Source of the DNA: Fusobacterium varium
Lineage (GTDB): Bacteria > Fusobacteriota > Fusobacteriia > Fusobacteriales > Fusobacteriaceae
Assembly (NCBI GenBank): GCA_900637705.1
Contig: LR134390.1
Coordinates: 1,798,001 to 1,862,000, forward strand
DNA length: 64,000 bases
Reading direction: 5' to 3'
The notes beneath the pieces were generated by a model. The model saw only the letters and a program-made list of their open reading frames with translations. It was not told where the DNA came from and ran no database searches. Position numbers and translations under genes: made by a program. Shown piece by piece: positions 1-9,067 of this stretch; position 1 is the first letter of the stretch; every line of letters starts with the position of its first letter.

Positions 1-420
1 AGCCGTCAAAGTTCCAAATATAAAAGCTCCCATTGGAACAGAAAACATTGTTCCCCCTAAAAATAAAATAGCCATTACAGCTCCTGTACTTGCTCCAGCT
101 GATATTCCCAGTATATAGGGACTGGCTAAAGGATTTTTAGTTAAGCACTGCATAAGTATTCCAACTAATGCTAATGCTCCCCCTGCTGCCATTCCCATTA
201 TTACCCTAGGTACTCTTAAATTCCAGACTATTATTTCTATGCTACTTTTCCATTCTCTATGAAAAATTTCTTTTCCAGAGCCTTTATTAACTATTATTTT
301 CCATACATCAGTTCCCTTAAGAGATACAGAGCCTATTGTTACTGCAAAGGTTGAGCATATCAATAGAAGTATACATAATATCAAACAAAATATTTTGTAG
401 TTCTTTAATAATTTTTTCAT
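1..420 (-). CDS. FecCD-family ABC permease, 3' part cut by window edge (BtuC-like)
   Basis: The reading frame starts at the ATG at 420 and runs off the left edge. The 140 visible residues have an N-terminal membrane segment followed by the family hallmarks of the FecCD/BtuC permeases: a LRVPRVIMG stretch, then a KNPLASPYILGISAGAS stretch. It forms the inner-membrane channel of a cobalamin or metal-chelate importer. It follows the binding-protein gene at 450-1310 on the same strand with a 29-nt gap, so the two are cotranscribed behind the cobalamin riboswitch at 1402-1548. The substrate is therefore probably cobalamin or a cobinamide; this rests on context, not on the protein alone. Confidence 0.9.
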   Translation of the reverse strand, partial: MKKLLKNYKIFCLILCILLLICSTFAVTIGSVSLKGTDVWKIIVNKGSGKEIFHREWKSSIEIIVWNLRVPRVIMGMAAGGALALVGILMQCLTKNPLASPYILGISAGASTGAVMAILFLGGTMFSVPMGAFIFGTLTA

Positions 421-449
421 CTCTTCTCCATTTTAAATATTTCTATTTC

Positions 450-1310
450 TTATATCTCAGTATTATGAAACATTTTTGCCAGTTTTTTTACTGCATCTAC
501 GTTTCTTATTCCAGCTGAAATATCTCCTAACCCTATCACTGCAAATTTATTATTTTTCACAGCATCAAGTTCCTTTATTGAGGATTTTTCCTTCAAATAC
601 TCTATTTTTTTATCAACACTATTATCTCCATAATCTATAATCAATATCATATCAGGTTCTTCCATCAATACCTTTTCCCAAGTTCCATTTCCAAAACTTG
701 CTTTAATATCTTTAAATATATTTTCTCCTCCTGCCAGTTCTATAATAGTGTTTCCTATTCCATTTCCCCCAACAACAAAAGGAAGTGTTTCTCCCCCATC
801 ATATGGAAAAATTTTTATCTTTTCTTTTGGGAGTTTCTCTTTTATTTTCTTAAGCTCTTCTTTCATTTTAAAAACAATATTTTCAGCATTTTTTTCCTTA
901 TCAAATATTCTTCCAAATTCTAAAATATCATTAAAGACATCATCTATATTGTTACTTTCCAAAGATTTCATAAAAAATACTTCTACTCCATTGCTATTCA
1001 ATTCTTCTATTGTTCCTAAATTAGAGGGCATACTTAATGACTTCCACCCTGTAACAAAGTCTGGATTCACAGAATAGAAAAGTTCTTTACTGGGATATTT
1101 AGCTGATAAAACAGGTATTTTATCATATTTTTCCTTCAACTCTGGAAGTATTTCATTATCCATGAAAGCTGTTCCTGCTAACTGTTCCTCTGCTCCTATG
1201 GCTAAAAGTATTTCTGTTGTAAATTGTGAAGTTGAAACAGCTCTCTGTGGAACTTTTCCAAAAGCAGTTATATTTAATACAAATATCCATAAAAGCAACT
1301 TTTTTAGCAT
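450..1310 (-). CDS. Periplasmic B12-type ABC substrate-binding protein (BtuF-like)
   Basis: A 286-residue class III binding protein. The N-terminus MLKKLLLWIFVLNITAFG is a signal peptide, followed by the family's opening PQRAVSTSQFTTE and a middle FPYDGG region. I chose the ATG at 1310 because GGAGG lies six bases upstream; an in-frame TTG at 1322 would place the ribosome site inside the gene. It captures the substrate in the periplasm and delivers it to the FecCD permease that follows. The cobalamin riboswitch upstream (1402-1548) makes cobalamin or cobinamide the likely ligand. A second, broken paralogue lies at 14593-15494. Confidence 0.88.
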   Translation of the reverse strand: MLKKLLLWIFVLNITAFGKVPQRAVSTSQFTTEILLAIGAEEQLAGTAFMDNEILPELKEKYDKIPVLSAKYPSKELFYSVNPDFVTGWKSLSMPSNLGTIEELNSNGVEVFFMKSLESNNIDDVFNDILEFGRIFDKEKNAENIVFKMKEELKKIKEKLPKEKIKIFPYDGGETLPFVVGGNGIGNTIIELAGGENIFKDIKASFGNGTWEKVLMEEPDMILIIDYGDNSVDKKIEYLKEKSSIKELDAVKNNKFAVIGLGDISAGIRNVDAVKKLAKMFHNTEI

Positions 1311-1344
1311 ATTTTCCTCCAAAAAATAAAAAAACCGTTCTTGA

Positions 1345-1378
1345 AATAAAAAGACGGCATAAAAATACCTTATCCGTC
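1345..1378 (-). terminator. Intrinsic terminator of cobalamin riboswitch 1
   Basis: On the minus strand a GACGG / CCGTC stem is followed by TTTTTATTT. It lies between the riboswitch aptamer and the BtuF-like gene, so it is the likely expression platform: cobalamin binding should favour termination before the transporter. Confidence 0.7.
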
Positions 1379-1401
1379 CTCGCAGATATAGAATAACTAA
1401 A

Positions 1402-1548
1402 TCTCTGGCAGTTCTCCTGACTTGACTTCATTTTACTCACAACCTTCCCAGCTACAGCCAGTGGCAACCTGCTTTCATCTGTCTTACAGTGGCGGGACCG
1501 TGCAGGAATTTAACCTGCTTCCCTTTTAATCAACTAAATGAACCATAG
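1402..1548 (-). ncRNA. Cobalamin riboswitch 1 (BtuF/FecCD transporter)
   Basis: Read on the minus strand it has the order of conserved B12-box elements: GGTTCA start, AAAAGGGAAG, a hairpin of complementary GCAGG/CCTGC arms, CGGTCCCGCCACTGTAA, GCCACTGG, TGGGAAGG, and the closing AAGTCAGGAGAACTGCC. It stands upstream of the btuF-fecCD genes and is followed by an intrinsic terminator. The family represses uptake genes when adenosylcobalamin or another cobalamin is bound. Confidence 0.95.
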
Positions 1549-1575
1549 ATTCTATTATATTTTACATTCGGGTTA

Positions 1576-1604
1576 ATTATACAATACTTCTTTTTTTTAG
1601 TCAA
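1576..1604 (-). promoter_or_regulatory. Sigma70 promoter for riboswitch 1
   Basis: Minus strand TTGACT (1604-1599), 17-bp spacer, TATAAT (1581-1576). It sits about 30 bp upstream of the riboswitch start. Confidence 0.75.
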
Positions 1605-1766
1605 ATAAATAGTAAGGAATTTCCATTATCTACATTTTTAATTTTACAATTTCCCTATACAAAATGACTGTATTTTTCTAAACATTTCATAAAAATTTAA
1701 ATTTCTACTATTTTAATCTTTAATTTTAATTTTATAATCACTAAAAATATTTTTTATTTATTTAAG

Positions 1767-1795
1767 TTGACATATTAAAAAAAATTTAGTACAAT
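1767..1795 (+). promoter_or_regulatory. Sigma70 promoter for riboswitch 2
   Basis: TTGACA at 1767-1772, 17-bp spacer, TACAAT at 1790-1795, just before the B12 aptamer. Confidence 0.78.
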
Positions 1796-1817
1796 CAGTT
1801 CTGTAATAAAATATATT

Positions 1818-1972
1818 TAGGTGCTTTTTATAAAGCTTAATAGAGGAAGCTGGGTGAAAATCCCACACAGCGAAAGCTGCTGTATGGTGGACGAAATCAC
1901 ATTATGTCACTGGGGAACTGGGAAGACGTGAAAGTAGGATGAAACTAAGTCAGAAGACTTACCAAATAGTCA
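1818..1972 (+). ncRNA. Cobalamin riboswitch 2 (TonB receptor 1)
   Basis: Starts TAGGTGCTTT, then AATAGAGGAAGCTGGGTG, the CCCACACAGCG turn, GTCACTGGGGAACTGGGAAG and the closing GTCAGAAGACTTACC. All are typical B12-box blocks in the right order. It differs at only a few positions from riboswitch 3 (5051-5204), so receptor and riboswitch were duplicated together or homogenised by conversion. A terminator hairpin follows at 2044-2070. Confidence 0.95.
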
Positions 1973-2043
1973 AATATTATTGTTTAGCCAAGTATTTTTA
2001 CTTTTTAAACATATTTTTAAATTGACTCTCTAGTAAGGTAGAT

Positions 2044-2070
2044 ACTCTATTTTATTAGAGTTTTTTTATT
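2044..2070 (+). terminator. Terminator of cobalamin riboswitch 2
   Basis: A short CTCTA / TAGAG stem followed by seven T. An upstream CTCTCTAGTAAG segment in the same leader could compete as an antiterminator arm. Confidence 0.6.
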
Positions 2071-2143
2071 TCTAATAAATAGCAGCATTTCTATCAAAGT
2101 ACCTAAGTTTTTACAATGACTATTAGAAATATGGAGGAAAGAA

Positions 2144-4122
2144 ATGTACAAAAAAATTGGAATTTTAGCTTTGATTTTAAGTTCAGCTGTCTATGCAGAA
2201 GAAATTCAAAGCACAAAACTTAATGAAAGTGTTATCTCTACTGAAAACTTTGAAACAAGTGTAAGAGATACTGCAGCAAATATTTCTATTGTTACAGCAC
2301 AGGAAATTGAAAAAACTGGAGCTAAAGATCTCGTAGATGCCCTTAAAAATGTTCCTGGTATCTTTGTTAAAAATTATGCTGGTGGAATAAAATTTGATAT
2401 TAGAGGATTAAATTCCATGTATAGTGACAGAAATGCTCTAATTACACTTGATGGAGTTCCTGTTACATCTACACAGGTTTCAAATATACCAATAGAAACA
2501 ATTGAAAGAATTGAAGTAATCCCTGGTGGTGGTGGAATCCTTTATGGAGATAAAGCTATTGGAGGTATAGTTAATATTATCAGTAAGTCAGCTATTGACA
2601 AAAAAAATTATGGAACTGTTTATTCTCATTTTGGAAGTAACAGTGAACATAAGATAGGTTTTAACTATGGAACTAAACTCACACAAAGATTTATTACTGA
2701 AGTAGGATATACAGACTATGATTCTGATGGTTGGAGAAGAGGAGAAAATTTTGATAAAAAAGAAGGACGTTTTAAAGCTAAATATTTGCTAGATAATGGA
2801 GAGATAGAATTTAAATATAATCATTCAGATAACAAAACATATAAAGGAATAGCTGTTCCTAGCTATATCCTTGATAATGATAGAAGAAATCCTGGAAGTC
2901 TTTCTAAAAGCAAAAACAAAAGTAATGATTACTATTTAAAATGGAAGCAAAATATATCTGAAGATACAGAGTTTTTGATCTATGGAAACTATTATGAAAA
3001 TAAAAAATGGCTATTTAATAAAACTAAAGATTCTTTTTACAGAGATGGAGATGAAGTAAGAAAATATGTAAAAGCTCAAATTAAACATACATATCTTCCT
3101 GATAGTTATTTTATAGCTGGTATAGACATACTTAAAGATGAAGTAAAACCTTATGACACTTCTTCTAAATTTGATTCTTCTCTTGGAAGATATATAAAAA
3201 GTGGAGATTCCACTAAAGATGGTTTCGGTATATTTGCATTGAATAAATATTCAGTTGGAAAATTCCAATTTACTCAGGGAATAAGATATGATTATGCAGA
3301 TTATGAATTTTATTGGAGAAATGCTTCTCTTAATGCTCCTGATAAAAGGGGTACAAAAGATAATGCTAAGTATAATGATTACTCTTTTGAATTAAGTGCC
3401 AATTATCTATATTCTGAAACTGGTTCTACATATCTTACATATACAAGAGCTTTTAGAACACCAACAGCTAGTGAGATTTACTATACTCGTAATTCAGAAA
3501 GACTTGATCCTCAAGTCCAAGATACTATTGAATTAGGTGTAAAAGATTTTTTGCTAGCACTTACATATCAGCTTCTACATTCTACAAGATGACTCATGAT
3601 GAAATATATTCAACTATTCCTCCTGAATTTACAGGAATGGTAAATTATAATATAGGAAATAGTGAAAGAATCGGAGCTGAAATTTATGCAGAACACTATA
3701 TTGGAGATTTAACTTTAAAATCTTCAATAACTTATCTGCATCATAAAGTTATAAGTGGAAAATACAGTGGAAGTGAAATCCCAAGTGTTCCTAACTGGAA
3801 GGTAACTTTTGGAGCTGGATATGACTTCAACAGCAATTTTTCTGTAGGGGCAGATGCTATTTATGCTGGAAATACATATGATCTAGATGATATAGCTAAT
3901 GAGAGAAAAGAAGATACTGGAGAATATTTCACAGTAGATGTATTTTCACAATATAAATTTAATAATGGAATATCTCTCACATTCAGAATCAATAATATAT
4001 TTGATGAAAAATATAATGAATATGCTGGGTTCTGGGACGACAGTATATATCATATAGATCAAAGACATTATTATCCAGCTATTGGAAGGACATACACTGC
4101 TGGTATAAGCTATTCATTCTAA
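2144..4122 (+). pseudogene. TonB-dependent outer-membrane receptor, BtuB-like, copy 1 (one frameshift)
   Basis: With one base restored this is a 659-residue TonB receptor: signal peptide MYKKIGILALILSSAVYA, plug domain (about residues 40-155, with NVPGIF and the ERIEVIPGGG...LYGDKAIGGIVNI block), then a beta-barrel ending GRTYTAGISYSF with a C-terminal Phe. The frame breaks at the T6 run 3547-3552: adding one T turns KDFLLALTYQ-stop into KDFFASTYISASTFYKMTHDE and joins 2144-3592 to 3589-4122. A cobalamin riboswitch controls it, so the substrate is probably a cobalamin or cobinamide. GGAGG precedes the ATG. The break may be a real mutation, slippage-based phase variation, or a base-calling error. 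Confidence 0.88.
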
Positions 4123-4128
4123 CAAAAA

Positions 4129-4167
4129 AGAACTGCTTGCTTTCAAAAGTTTGCAGTTCTCTTTTAT
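4129..4167 (+). terminator. Terminator after TonB receptor 1
   Basis: An AGAACTGC / GCAGTTCT stem followed by CTTTTATTTT. The complementary strand also ends in A/T-rich sequence, so it may serve both convergent genes. Confidence 0.8.
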
Positions 4168-4168
4168 T

Positions 4169-4762
4169 TTATTTTTTAAAATTTTTACTTGATACAATTT
4201 CTCCATCTTTATATTCTCTTTCTAAAACCACTTTTCCATCTTCATATATTCTTTCAGTTCCATGAAGTACATATTCTTTGTAATTTTGTTCATGTTCTAA
4301 ATTACCGTTTTTATCATAAAATTTTGATATTCCATCTAGACAATCTTTTTTATAATTCAGTTCTCCTACTATCTTTCCATTTTCCTGATATCCCTTTTCT
4401 ATTCCATCTTTTTGTCCATTCTTATAATTAGATTCCATTTGAAGCTGTCCATTTTTATAATAAACTCTGCTTACACCATGTAATTTCCCATCTTTGTATC
4501 CAGTAGATTCCCACTTTATATTTCCATTTTCATAGTATCCTTTTTCAGAGTTTATTTTCCCATCTTTATAAACTTGCTCTTTTAATATCTTATCTTCTTC
4601 AGTTATAATCACTATACCTGTATATGGCTTATCCTCATCTTTTTTATATAAGAGATTATCTTCTCTCGTTTCTACATTAAAATATTCTTCTCTTCTGTCA
4701 GCACTCATGACAGTAGTAAAAATCATAATTAAAAACAATATTACACTTAAAAATTTTTTCAT
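4169..4762 (-). CDS. Exported MORN/YwqK-repeat protein
   Basis: A 197-residue protein with signal peptide MKKFLSVILFLIMIFTTVMSA and about six repeats of the form YYKNGQLQxExxYKDGxxHG. These are the repeats that databases call YwqK-family antitoxin or MORN-like. The ATG at 4762 has GGAGG nine bases upstream; an in-frame TTG at 4765 is the alternative. It lies between the two B12 receptors but on the opposite strand. A longer relative lies at 9068-9814. The biochemical role of this repeat family is unproven; the antitoxin label comes from homology to Bacillus YwqK and nothing here resembles a toxin partner. Confidence 0.8.
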   Translation of the reverse strand: MKKFLSVILFLIMIFTTVMSADRREEYFNVETREDNLLYKKDEDKPYTGIVIITEEDKILKEQVYKDGKINSEKGYYENGNIKWESTGYKDGKLHGVSRVYYKNGQLQMESNYKNGQKDGIEKGYQENGKIVGELNYKKDCLDGISKFYDKNGNLEHEQNYKEYVLHGTERIYEDGKVVLEREYKDGEIVSSKNFKK

Positions 4763-4997
4763 CAATCTATTCCTCCAGTATATTCAAAATTATGTAACAT
4801 TTTCTAATTAACAAAAAGTATTTTTCTTTCTCTATAATAATATATAAAAGAAATATTCTTGTCAACAAATTATTTATTTTACTTTAAATTATTTTTGCAG
4901 GAATATTCCAAATTAAAACATATTAAATTTTTAAAATAAATATCAGTAATAATTTCGCTTAAAAAATGTTTTATAAAAAACACATATGAAATTAATC

Positions 4998-5026
4998 TTG
5001 ACATTTTATAATAAATAAAGTACAAT
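4998..5026 (+). promoter_or_regulatory. Sigma70 promoter for riboswitch 3
   Basis: TTGACA at 4998-5003, 17-bp spacer, TACAAT at 5021-5026. It is the same arrangement as before riboswitch 2. The stretch 4766-4997 holds no other feature I can support. Confidence 0.78.
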
Positions 5027-5050
5027 TAGTACTATAATTAAAAATATATT

Positions 5051-5204
5051 TAGGTGCTTTTTGTAAAGCTTAATAGAGGAAGCTGGGTGAAAATCCCACA
5101 CAGCGAAAGCTGCTGTATAGTGGACGAAATCACATTATGTCACTGGGAAACTGGGAAGGCGTGAGAGTAGAGTGAAACTGAGTCAGAAGACTTACCAAAT
5201 AGTC
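5051..5204 (+). ncRNA. Cobalamin riboswitch 3 (TonB receptor 2)
   Basis: Near-duplicate of riboswitch 2: same TAGGTGCTTT start, same CCCACACAGCGAAAGCTGC core, GTCACTGGGAAACTGGGAAG and closing GTCAGAAGACTTACC. It precedes the second receptor gene. Confidence 0.95.
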
Positions 5205-5272
5205 ATACATACATTTATCAATGGGTTTAAATCATTGTATATTTTTTATTTGACTCTCTAGTAAGTAGAATT

Positions 5273-5296
5273 CTCTATTTATTAGAGTTTTTTATT
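5273..5296 (+). terminator. Terminator of cobalamin riboswitch 3
   Basis: A CTCTA / TAGAG stem with six T following, homologous to the one after riboswitch 2. Confidence 0.6.
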
Positions 5297-5346
5297 TACA
5301 AGACCTTGTATATTTTTTTGAAAAATTAATATTTTGAGGGGGAAAA

Positions 5347-7375
5347 ATGTATAAAAAAATTGGAATTTTAGCATTATTTTTAAGTTCATCTCTGTATGCA
5401 AATGAAGTTGAAAAAAAAGAGGAATTTGCTGTAAAATTAAACGAATCAACTATTACATCAGAAAGATATGAGGAAACTCCTGTAATAGAAACAGCTAAAA
5501 ATGTTACTGTTATTACAAATAAAGAAATTGAAAAAGAGGATATAAGAATATAGAAGAAGCTCTGGTAAATGTTCCTGGTTTATCTTTCTCAGGTGGAAAT
5601 TTATCAATGAGAGGACAAGTTCCTAGTATGGGAAATAAACATTTAGTTGTATTGGTTGATGGAATTCCACAAAATGGTATTGATAACAGATCATTTGATT
5701 TAGATTTTATTCCTGTTGAGCAAATAGAAAAAATAGAGGTAGTTCCTGCTGGTGGAGCCATTATGTATGGTGGTAATGCTACATCTGGTGTTATCAATAT
5801 TATTACAAAAAATTATGAAAATAGAAAATATTGGGGAAATGCAGGACTTCAACTAGGTTCATTTAATGAAAGAAAGTACAAATTTAATTATGGAGTAAAT
5901 CTAACAGAAAATTTTTCATTAGATGCTAAATATATCAATACAGATAAAGATGGGTATAGAAATTATACTAAAAAAGAATCAGAATTTGGAGAAATAGGAG
6001 TTAAGTATAAATTAAAAGATGGAAATGTAGGTTTTAAATATATCCGTAATGAAAGAAAATCAAATGGTTCTGCTTATCTCACTAAAGTCCAATATGATGA
6101 AGACAGAAGACAAAATAATCCTGACTATAAAGAAAAAACTGCTCATGATACACAAGATAAATATATACTTGAATTTAATAAAAATTTATCTAATAAATTA
6201 TCCTTTTCAGCTGTTACTGAATATAGAGAAAGAGAGTATACCTACTCTCAACCTAAAACGGATAAATATTCATCATACCATAGTAGAATAAAAATACTGA
6301 TTCTATATATACAAACGCACAGTTAAAATATAATTATAAAGAAAAAAGTAATTTAATATTTGGTGGAGATTATTCTAAAGCTAAAGTCAAGGAAAAAGGA
6401 TATGGCGTTTCTAAAAATATAATTTATCAAAAATCATACACAGAAACTGATTATGAAGCTATTGCTGGATATATCCTTAATAAGTATAGTTATAATAATT
6501 TTATTTTTACTCAAGGAATTAGATTAGAAAGAAATAAATTTGATGAAGATGAAACTACTTATGAGGCTAATAAAACTTTTAAGAGTAAGAAAAATATTAG
6601 TGACTCCAATACAAATACTAATTATGAATTAGCAGTGAACTATATGTTTTCTGAAGATACTTCTGGATATATCAGTTGGAATAGAGTATATCGTTCGCCT
6701 AATTTAACTGAATATACAGGCTGGAAAATAGATAAAGGTACTGGAGTGACTGCTTCAAGAGATTCACAAGAAGTTGATACTTTTGAAATTGGAATTAAAT
6801 CTCTTATAAATAATATTTATTTATCTGGAGCTTTATTCTATATAAAAGGAAATAGAGAAATAATGTATGATTCTTACAGAGATGAAATAATAGATAAATC
6901 TGAAAGTGGAAGTTATTATAATCTTGATGGAAAAACTGAAAGAATAGGAATTGAATTTGCTAGTGAACAATATTTTGATAAATTAACATTAAGAGAAAAC
7001 TTTACATACATGCATAATGAAATTGTAGATGGTCCATATAAGGGAAATGATATTCCTGGTGTAAGTAATGTAATATTCGGATTAGGAGCTACCTACGAAA
7101 TAACTTCTCAATTTACTTTTAATATTGAATCAAACTACCATGGCAAAGCTTATTTAATAAACGACTACTACAATAAAGTTCCCAAAGCAAATAGCTACAT
7201 GGTTACAAATATTTCTGCTAAATATAATTTTGAAAATGGAATAGCTATATCAGCTGGAATAGATAATATTTTCAATGAAATTTATTGTGATTACATTACT
7301 TATGCTGGTAAGAAAATTAATTATTCTCCATCTCCAGAAAGAACATATTATGTAAGTGCAGAGTATAAATTTTAA
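5347..7375 (+). pseudogene. TonB-dependent outer-membrane receptor, BtuB-like, copy 2 (two frameshifts)
   Basis: With two bases restored it is a 676-residue receptor with the same leader (MYKKIGILAL) and plug signatures as copy 1 (EIEK..., NVPG, EKIEVVPAGGAIMYGG, SGVINIITK) and a barrel ending TYYVSAEYKF. The first break is near 5547-5548: one extra A converts DIRI-stop to DIRNIEEALVNVPG. The second is in the A5 run 6290-6294: one extra A gives SRIKNTDSIYTNAQLKYNY. The three open pieces are 5347-5553, 5607-6326 and 6635-7375. The barrel differs widely from copy 1, so the two receptors probably differ in ligand preference among corrinoids. Confidence 0.86.
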
Positions 7376-7394
7376 AAATTATAAGGAGGAAATA

Positions 7395-7922
7395 GTGAAA
7401 AATTTCAATAGACTCTTTTTATTTGTAATATTCTTTTCTTTCTCATTGAATACATATAGTTACAGAGTAAAAGAAAGTCCAACAGACAGATTTAAAATAG
7501 AAAATTTTAAAGATGAGATTAAAAAGATGAACTTTAATTTTGATGAATTTGGAAAAATAAAAGACTATGGCATTCTTGGATATTACAACTTTATTCCTTT
7601 AAAAAATAATAATAAAATATCTGCATATGCCTGTTTGACACATTTGAAGGTTTATGATAGACACGAGCCTTTTATTGTTATAATTTCTCTAAATGGAAAA
7701 ATAATAGATTATTCTATTCCTGAAGTAAAGAAAAAACACCTCCCTCTAAATTCAGAATCTGTAAAAAAAATGGTAATTGGACAGGATAAAAATAATGTAA
7801 AAATGGATACTGTAGCTGGTTCTACTTATCATGTTCCAGCTATAAATGCTGAGTTACAAAATATATTAAATATTTTTGACTACAAAAAAGAAATTATAAG
7901 AAAAGATGAAATAATTAATTAA
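7395..7922 (+). CDS. Small exported FMN-binding-domain-like protein
   Basis: A 175-residue protein beginning at GTG 7395, with AGGAGG nine to ten bases upstream. The N-terminus (MKNFNRLFLFVIFFSFSLNTYS) is a signal peptide. The end of the domain, DTVAGSTYHVPAINAELQNI, resembles the flavin-attachment region of FMN_bind domains, where SGAT-T/S precedes a short helix. If correct, FMN could be covalently attached to the Thr of STYH in the periplasm. It follows receptor 2 by 19 nt and should share its B12-riboswitch control. A role in reducing cob(III)alamin during uptake would be a guess. No close family is recognised, so confidence in the domain is moderate. Confidence 0.6.
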   Translation: MKNFNRLFLFVIFFSFSLNTYSYRVKESPTDRFKIENFKDEIKKMNFNFDEFGKIKDYGILGYYNFIPLKNNNKISAYACLTHLKVYDRHEPFIVIISLNGKIIDYSIPEVKKKHLPLNSESVKKMVIGQDKNNVKMDTVAGSTYHVPAINAELQNILNIFDYKKEIIRKDEIIN

Positions 7923-7938
7923 GAATTGCTTCTACAAT

Positions 7939-7984
7939 AAAATGAGATGAACTTAATATATAGCTAAGTTCATCTCATTTTTAT
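7939..7984. terminator. Bidirectional terminator between the receptor-2 operon and marC
   Basis: A perfect 17-bp stem, AAAATGAGATGAACTTA against its complement, with A-rich left and T-rich right flanks. It serves the convergent genes on both sides. Confidence 0.85.
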
Positions 7985-8607
7985 TACAATCCATATTTTA
8001 ATTCCAGCATTTTGAAAAAACCATCAAAAAATATTCTAAATCCTATAGACATAATGAATATCTGCATTACTTTAGAAAGTATATATAGAACAAGCTTCCC
8101 AAAAATTTTTTCTAAATAGTTCCCAATCACAAATATCATAAAAATAACTGCAAAGGCTGTCAATATAGACAAACTATTATAAACAACTCCATACTCAGAA
8201 CGTCCTATTAATGCTGTAGTAAGACTTCCAGGTCCCACCATCATAGGAAATGCCATTGGAATAACAGCCTGTTTTATCTGTTCCTCTGGAGATATATGAG
8301 CTTCCTCTCTTTCTTTTTTCATTGGTGGAAAAATCAAGTTTTTAACTGCCATCAAAACAAGTATCAGACCTCCTGCCATTCTCAATTCATTCATATCAAT
8401 TTTATAAAAATTTATCATTAAGAATTCTCCAACTAAACTAAATAAAAATATTATAAAAAATCCTGTTAGAGCTATTGCTTTAAATAGTTTTTTTCTTATC
8501 TCCTTTTCCATTCCTTCTGTCATTCCTATAAATAATGGAACATTTCCAAAAGGATTTAATACTGCAATAAGCATTAATGCATTTATAAATATTGTGTTTA
8601 CTCCCAT
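7984..8607 (-). CDS. MarC/UPF0056-family integral membrane protein
   Basis: A 207-residue protein with about six hydrophobic segments. It has the family's N-terminal NPFGNVPLFIGMT block, a second AFPMMVGPGSLTTAL block in the middle, and an FRIFFDGF end. The molecular function of MarC-family proteins is not established; the old link to multiple antibiotic resistance was not upheld in E. coli. It is the last gene of a run 9814-7984 on the minus strand that begins after a cobalamin riboswitch. Confidence 0.85.
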   Translation of the reverse strand: MGVNTIFINALMLIAVLNPFGNVPLFIGMTEGMEKEIRKKLFKAIALTGFFIIFLFSLVGEFLMINFYKIDMNELRMAGGLILVLMAVKNLIFPPMKKEREEAHISPEEQIKQAVIPMAFPMMVGPGSLTTALIGRSEYGVVYNSLSILTAFAVIFMIFVIGNYLEKIFGKLVLYILSKVMQIFIMSIGFRIFFDGFFKMLELKYGL

Positions 8608-8625
8608 TTTTCTCCTACTTTATCT

Positions 8626-8796
8626 TTATTTTTTCTTTTCTTTTTTATCTTCAATATTTTCATTTAATTTTTCCAAAATCTCCAGATTATTAACTTCATG
8701 AAATTCCTTTTCTTCTTTATCTTTTTTTATCTGAACTTTTCTATTAAGCTCTTCTAAAATATTTAAATTTGTTAAATCATCTTTTTTACTTTTCAT
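8626..8796 (-). CDS. Small charged protein, unknown
   Basis: A 56-residue reading frame (start MKSKKDDLTNLNILEELN, end KKEKKK), very rich in Lys and Glu. It contains two copies of a short NILEELN / NLEILEKLN motif about 30 residues apart, so it may be helical. Its ATG overlaps the stop of the preceding gene (ATGA) and AGGAG lies seven bases upstream, so translational coupling is likely. No family recognised. Confidence 0.55.
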   Translation of the reverse strand: MKSKKDDLTNLNILEELNRKVQIKKDKEEKEFHEVNNLEILEKLNENIEDKKEKKK

Positions 8797-9017
8797 TTTT
8801 GATCTCCTCTTATAATATTAAGTTTTAATAACTTTTCTAAATTTTCTTCAATAAATTCATCACTAACAACATATGAAACTGTTTTTTGGACTACAGGAAG
8901 TTCTTTTCCTGAATAAACAAATTCTACTTTTCTATCAACTTTTTTGAAATGTTCTCCATTCTCAACAGCTTTTGCTAATTCACCAATATCAAAACCTTTT
9001 TTTAAATCTTTTTTCAT
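8793..9017 (-). CDS. Small hypothetical protein (74 aa)
   Basis: Preceded by GGAGGAGATAG and an ATG at 9017. It is soluble and mixed in charge, with a central EFVYSGKELPVVQKTVSYVV beta-like stretch. I recognise no family. It lies 50 nt after the MORN-repeat gene and is coupled by ATGA overlap to the 56-residue gene after it, so it belongs to the same putative B12-riboswitch operon. Confidence 0.6.
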   Translation of the reverse strand: MKKDLKKGFDIGELAKAVENGEHFKKVDRKVEFVYSGKELPVVQKTVSYVVSDEFIEENLEKLLKLNIIRGDQK

Positions 9018-9067
9018 CTATCTCCTCCTTCTCAATATTCCCTGTAAAATATCTCTTATTATTCAGT

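Noticed and set aside
1156-1467. A minus-strand ORF across riboswitch 1 and the btuF start
   Set aside because: It overlaps the aptamer and the true gene in another frame and has no ribosome site.
4169-4762. Toxin-antitoxin system at the YwqK-family gene
   Set aside because: No toxin-like gene lies beside it, and the antitoxin label is a family name only.
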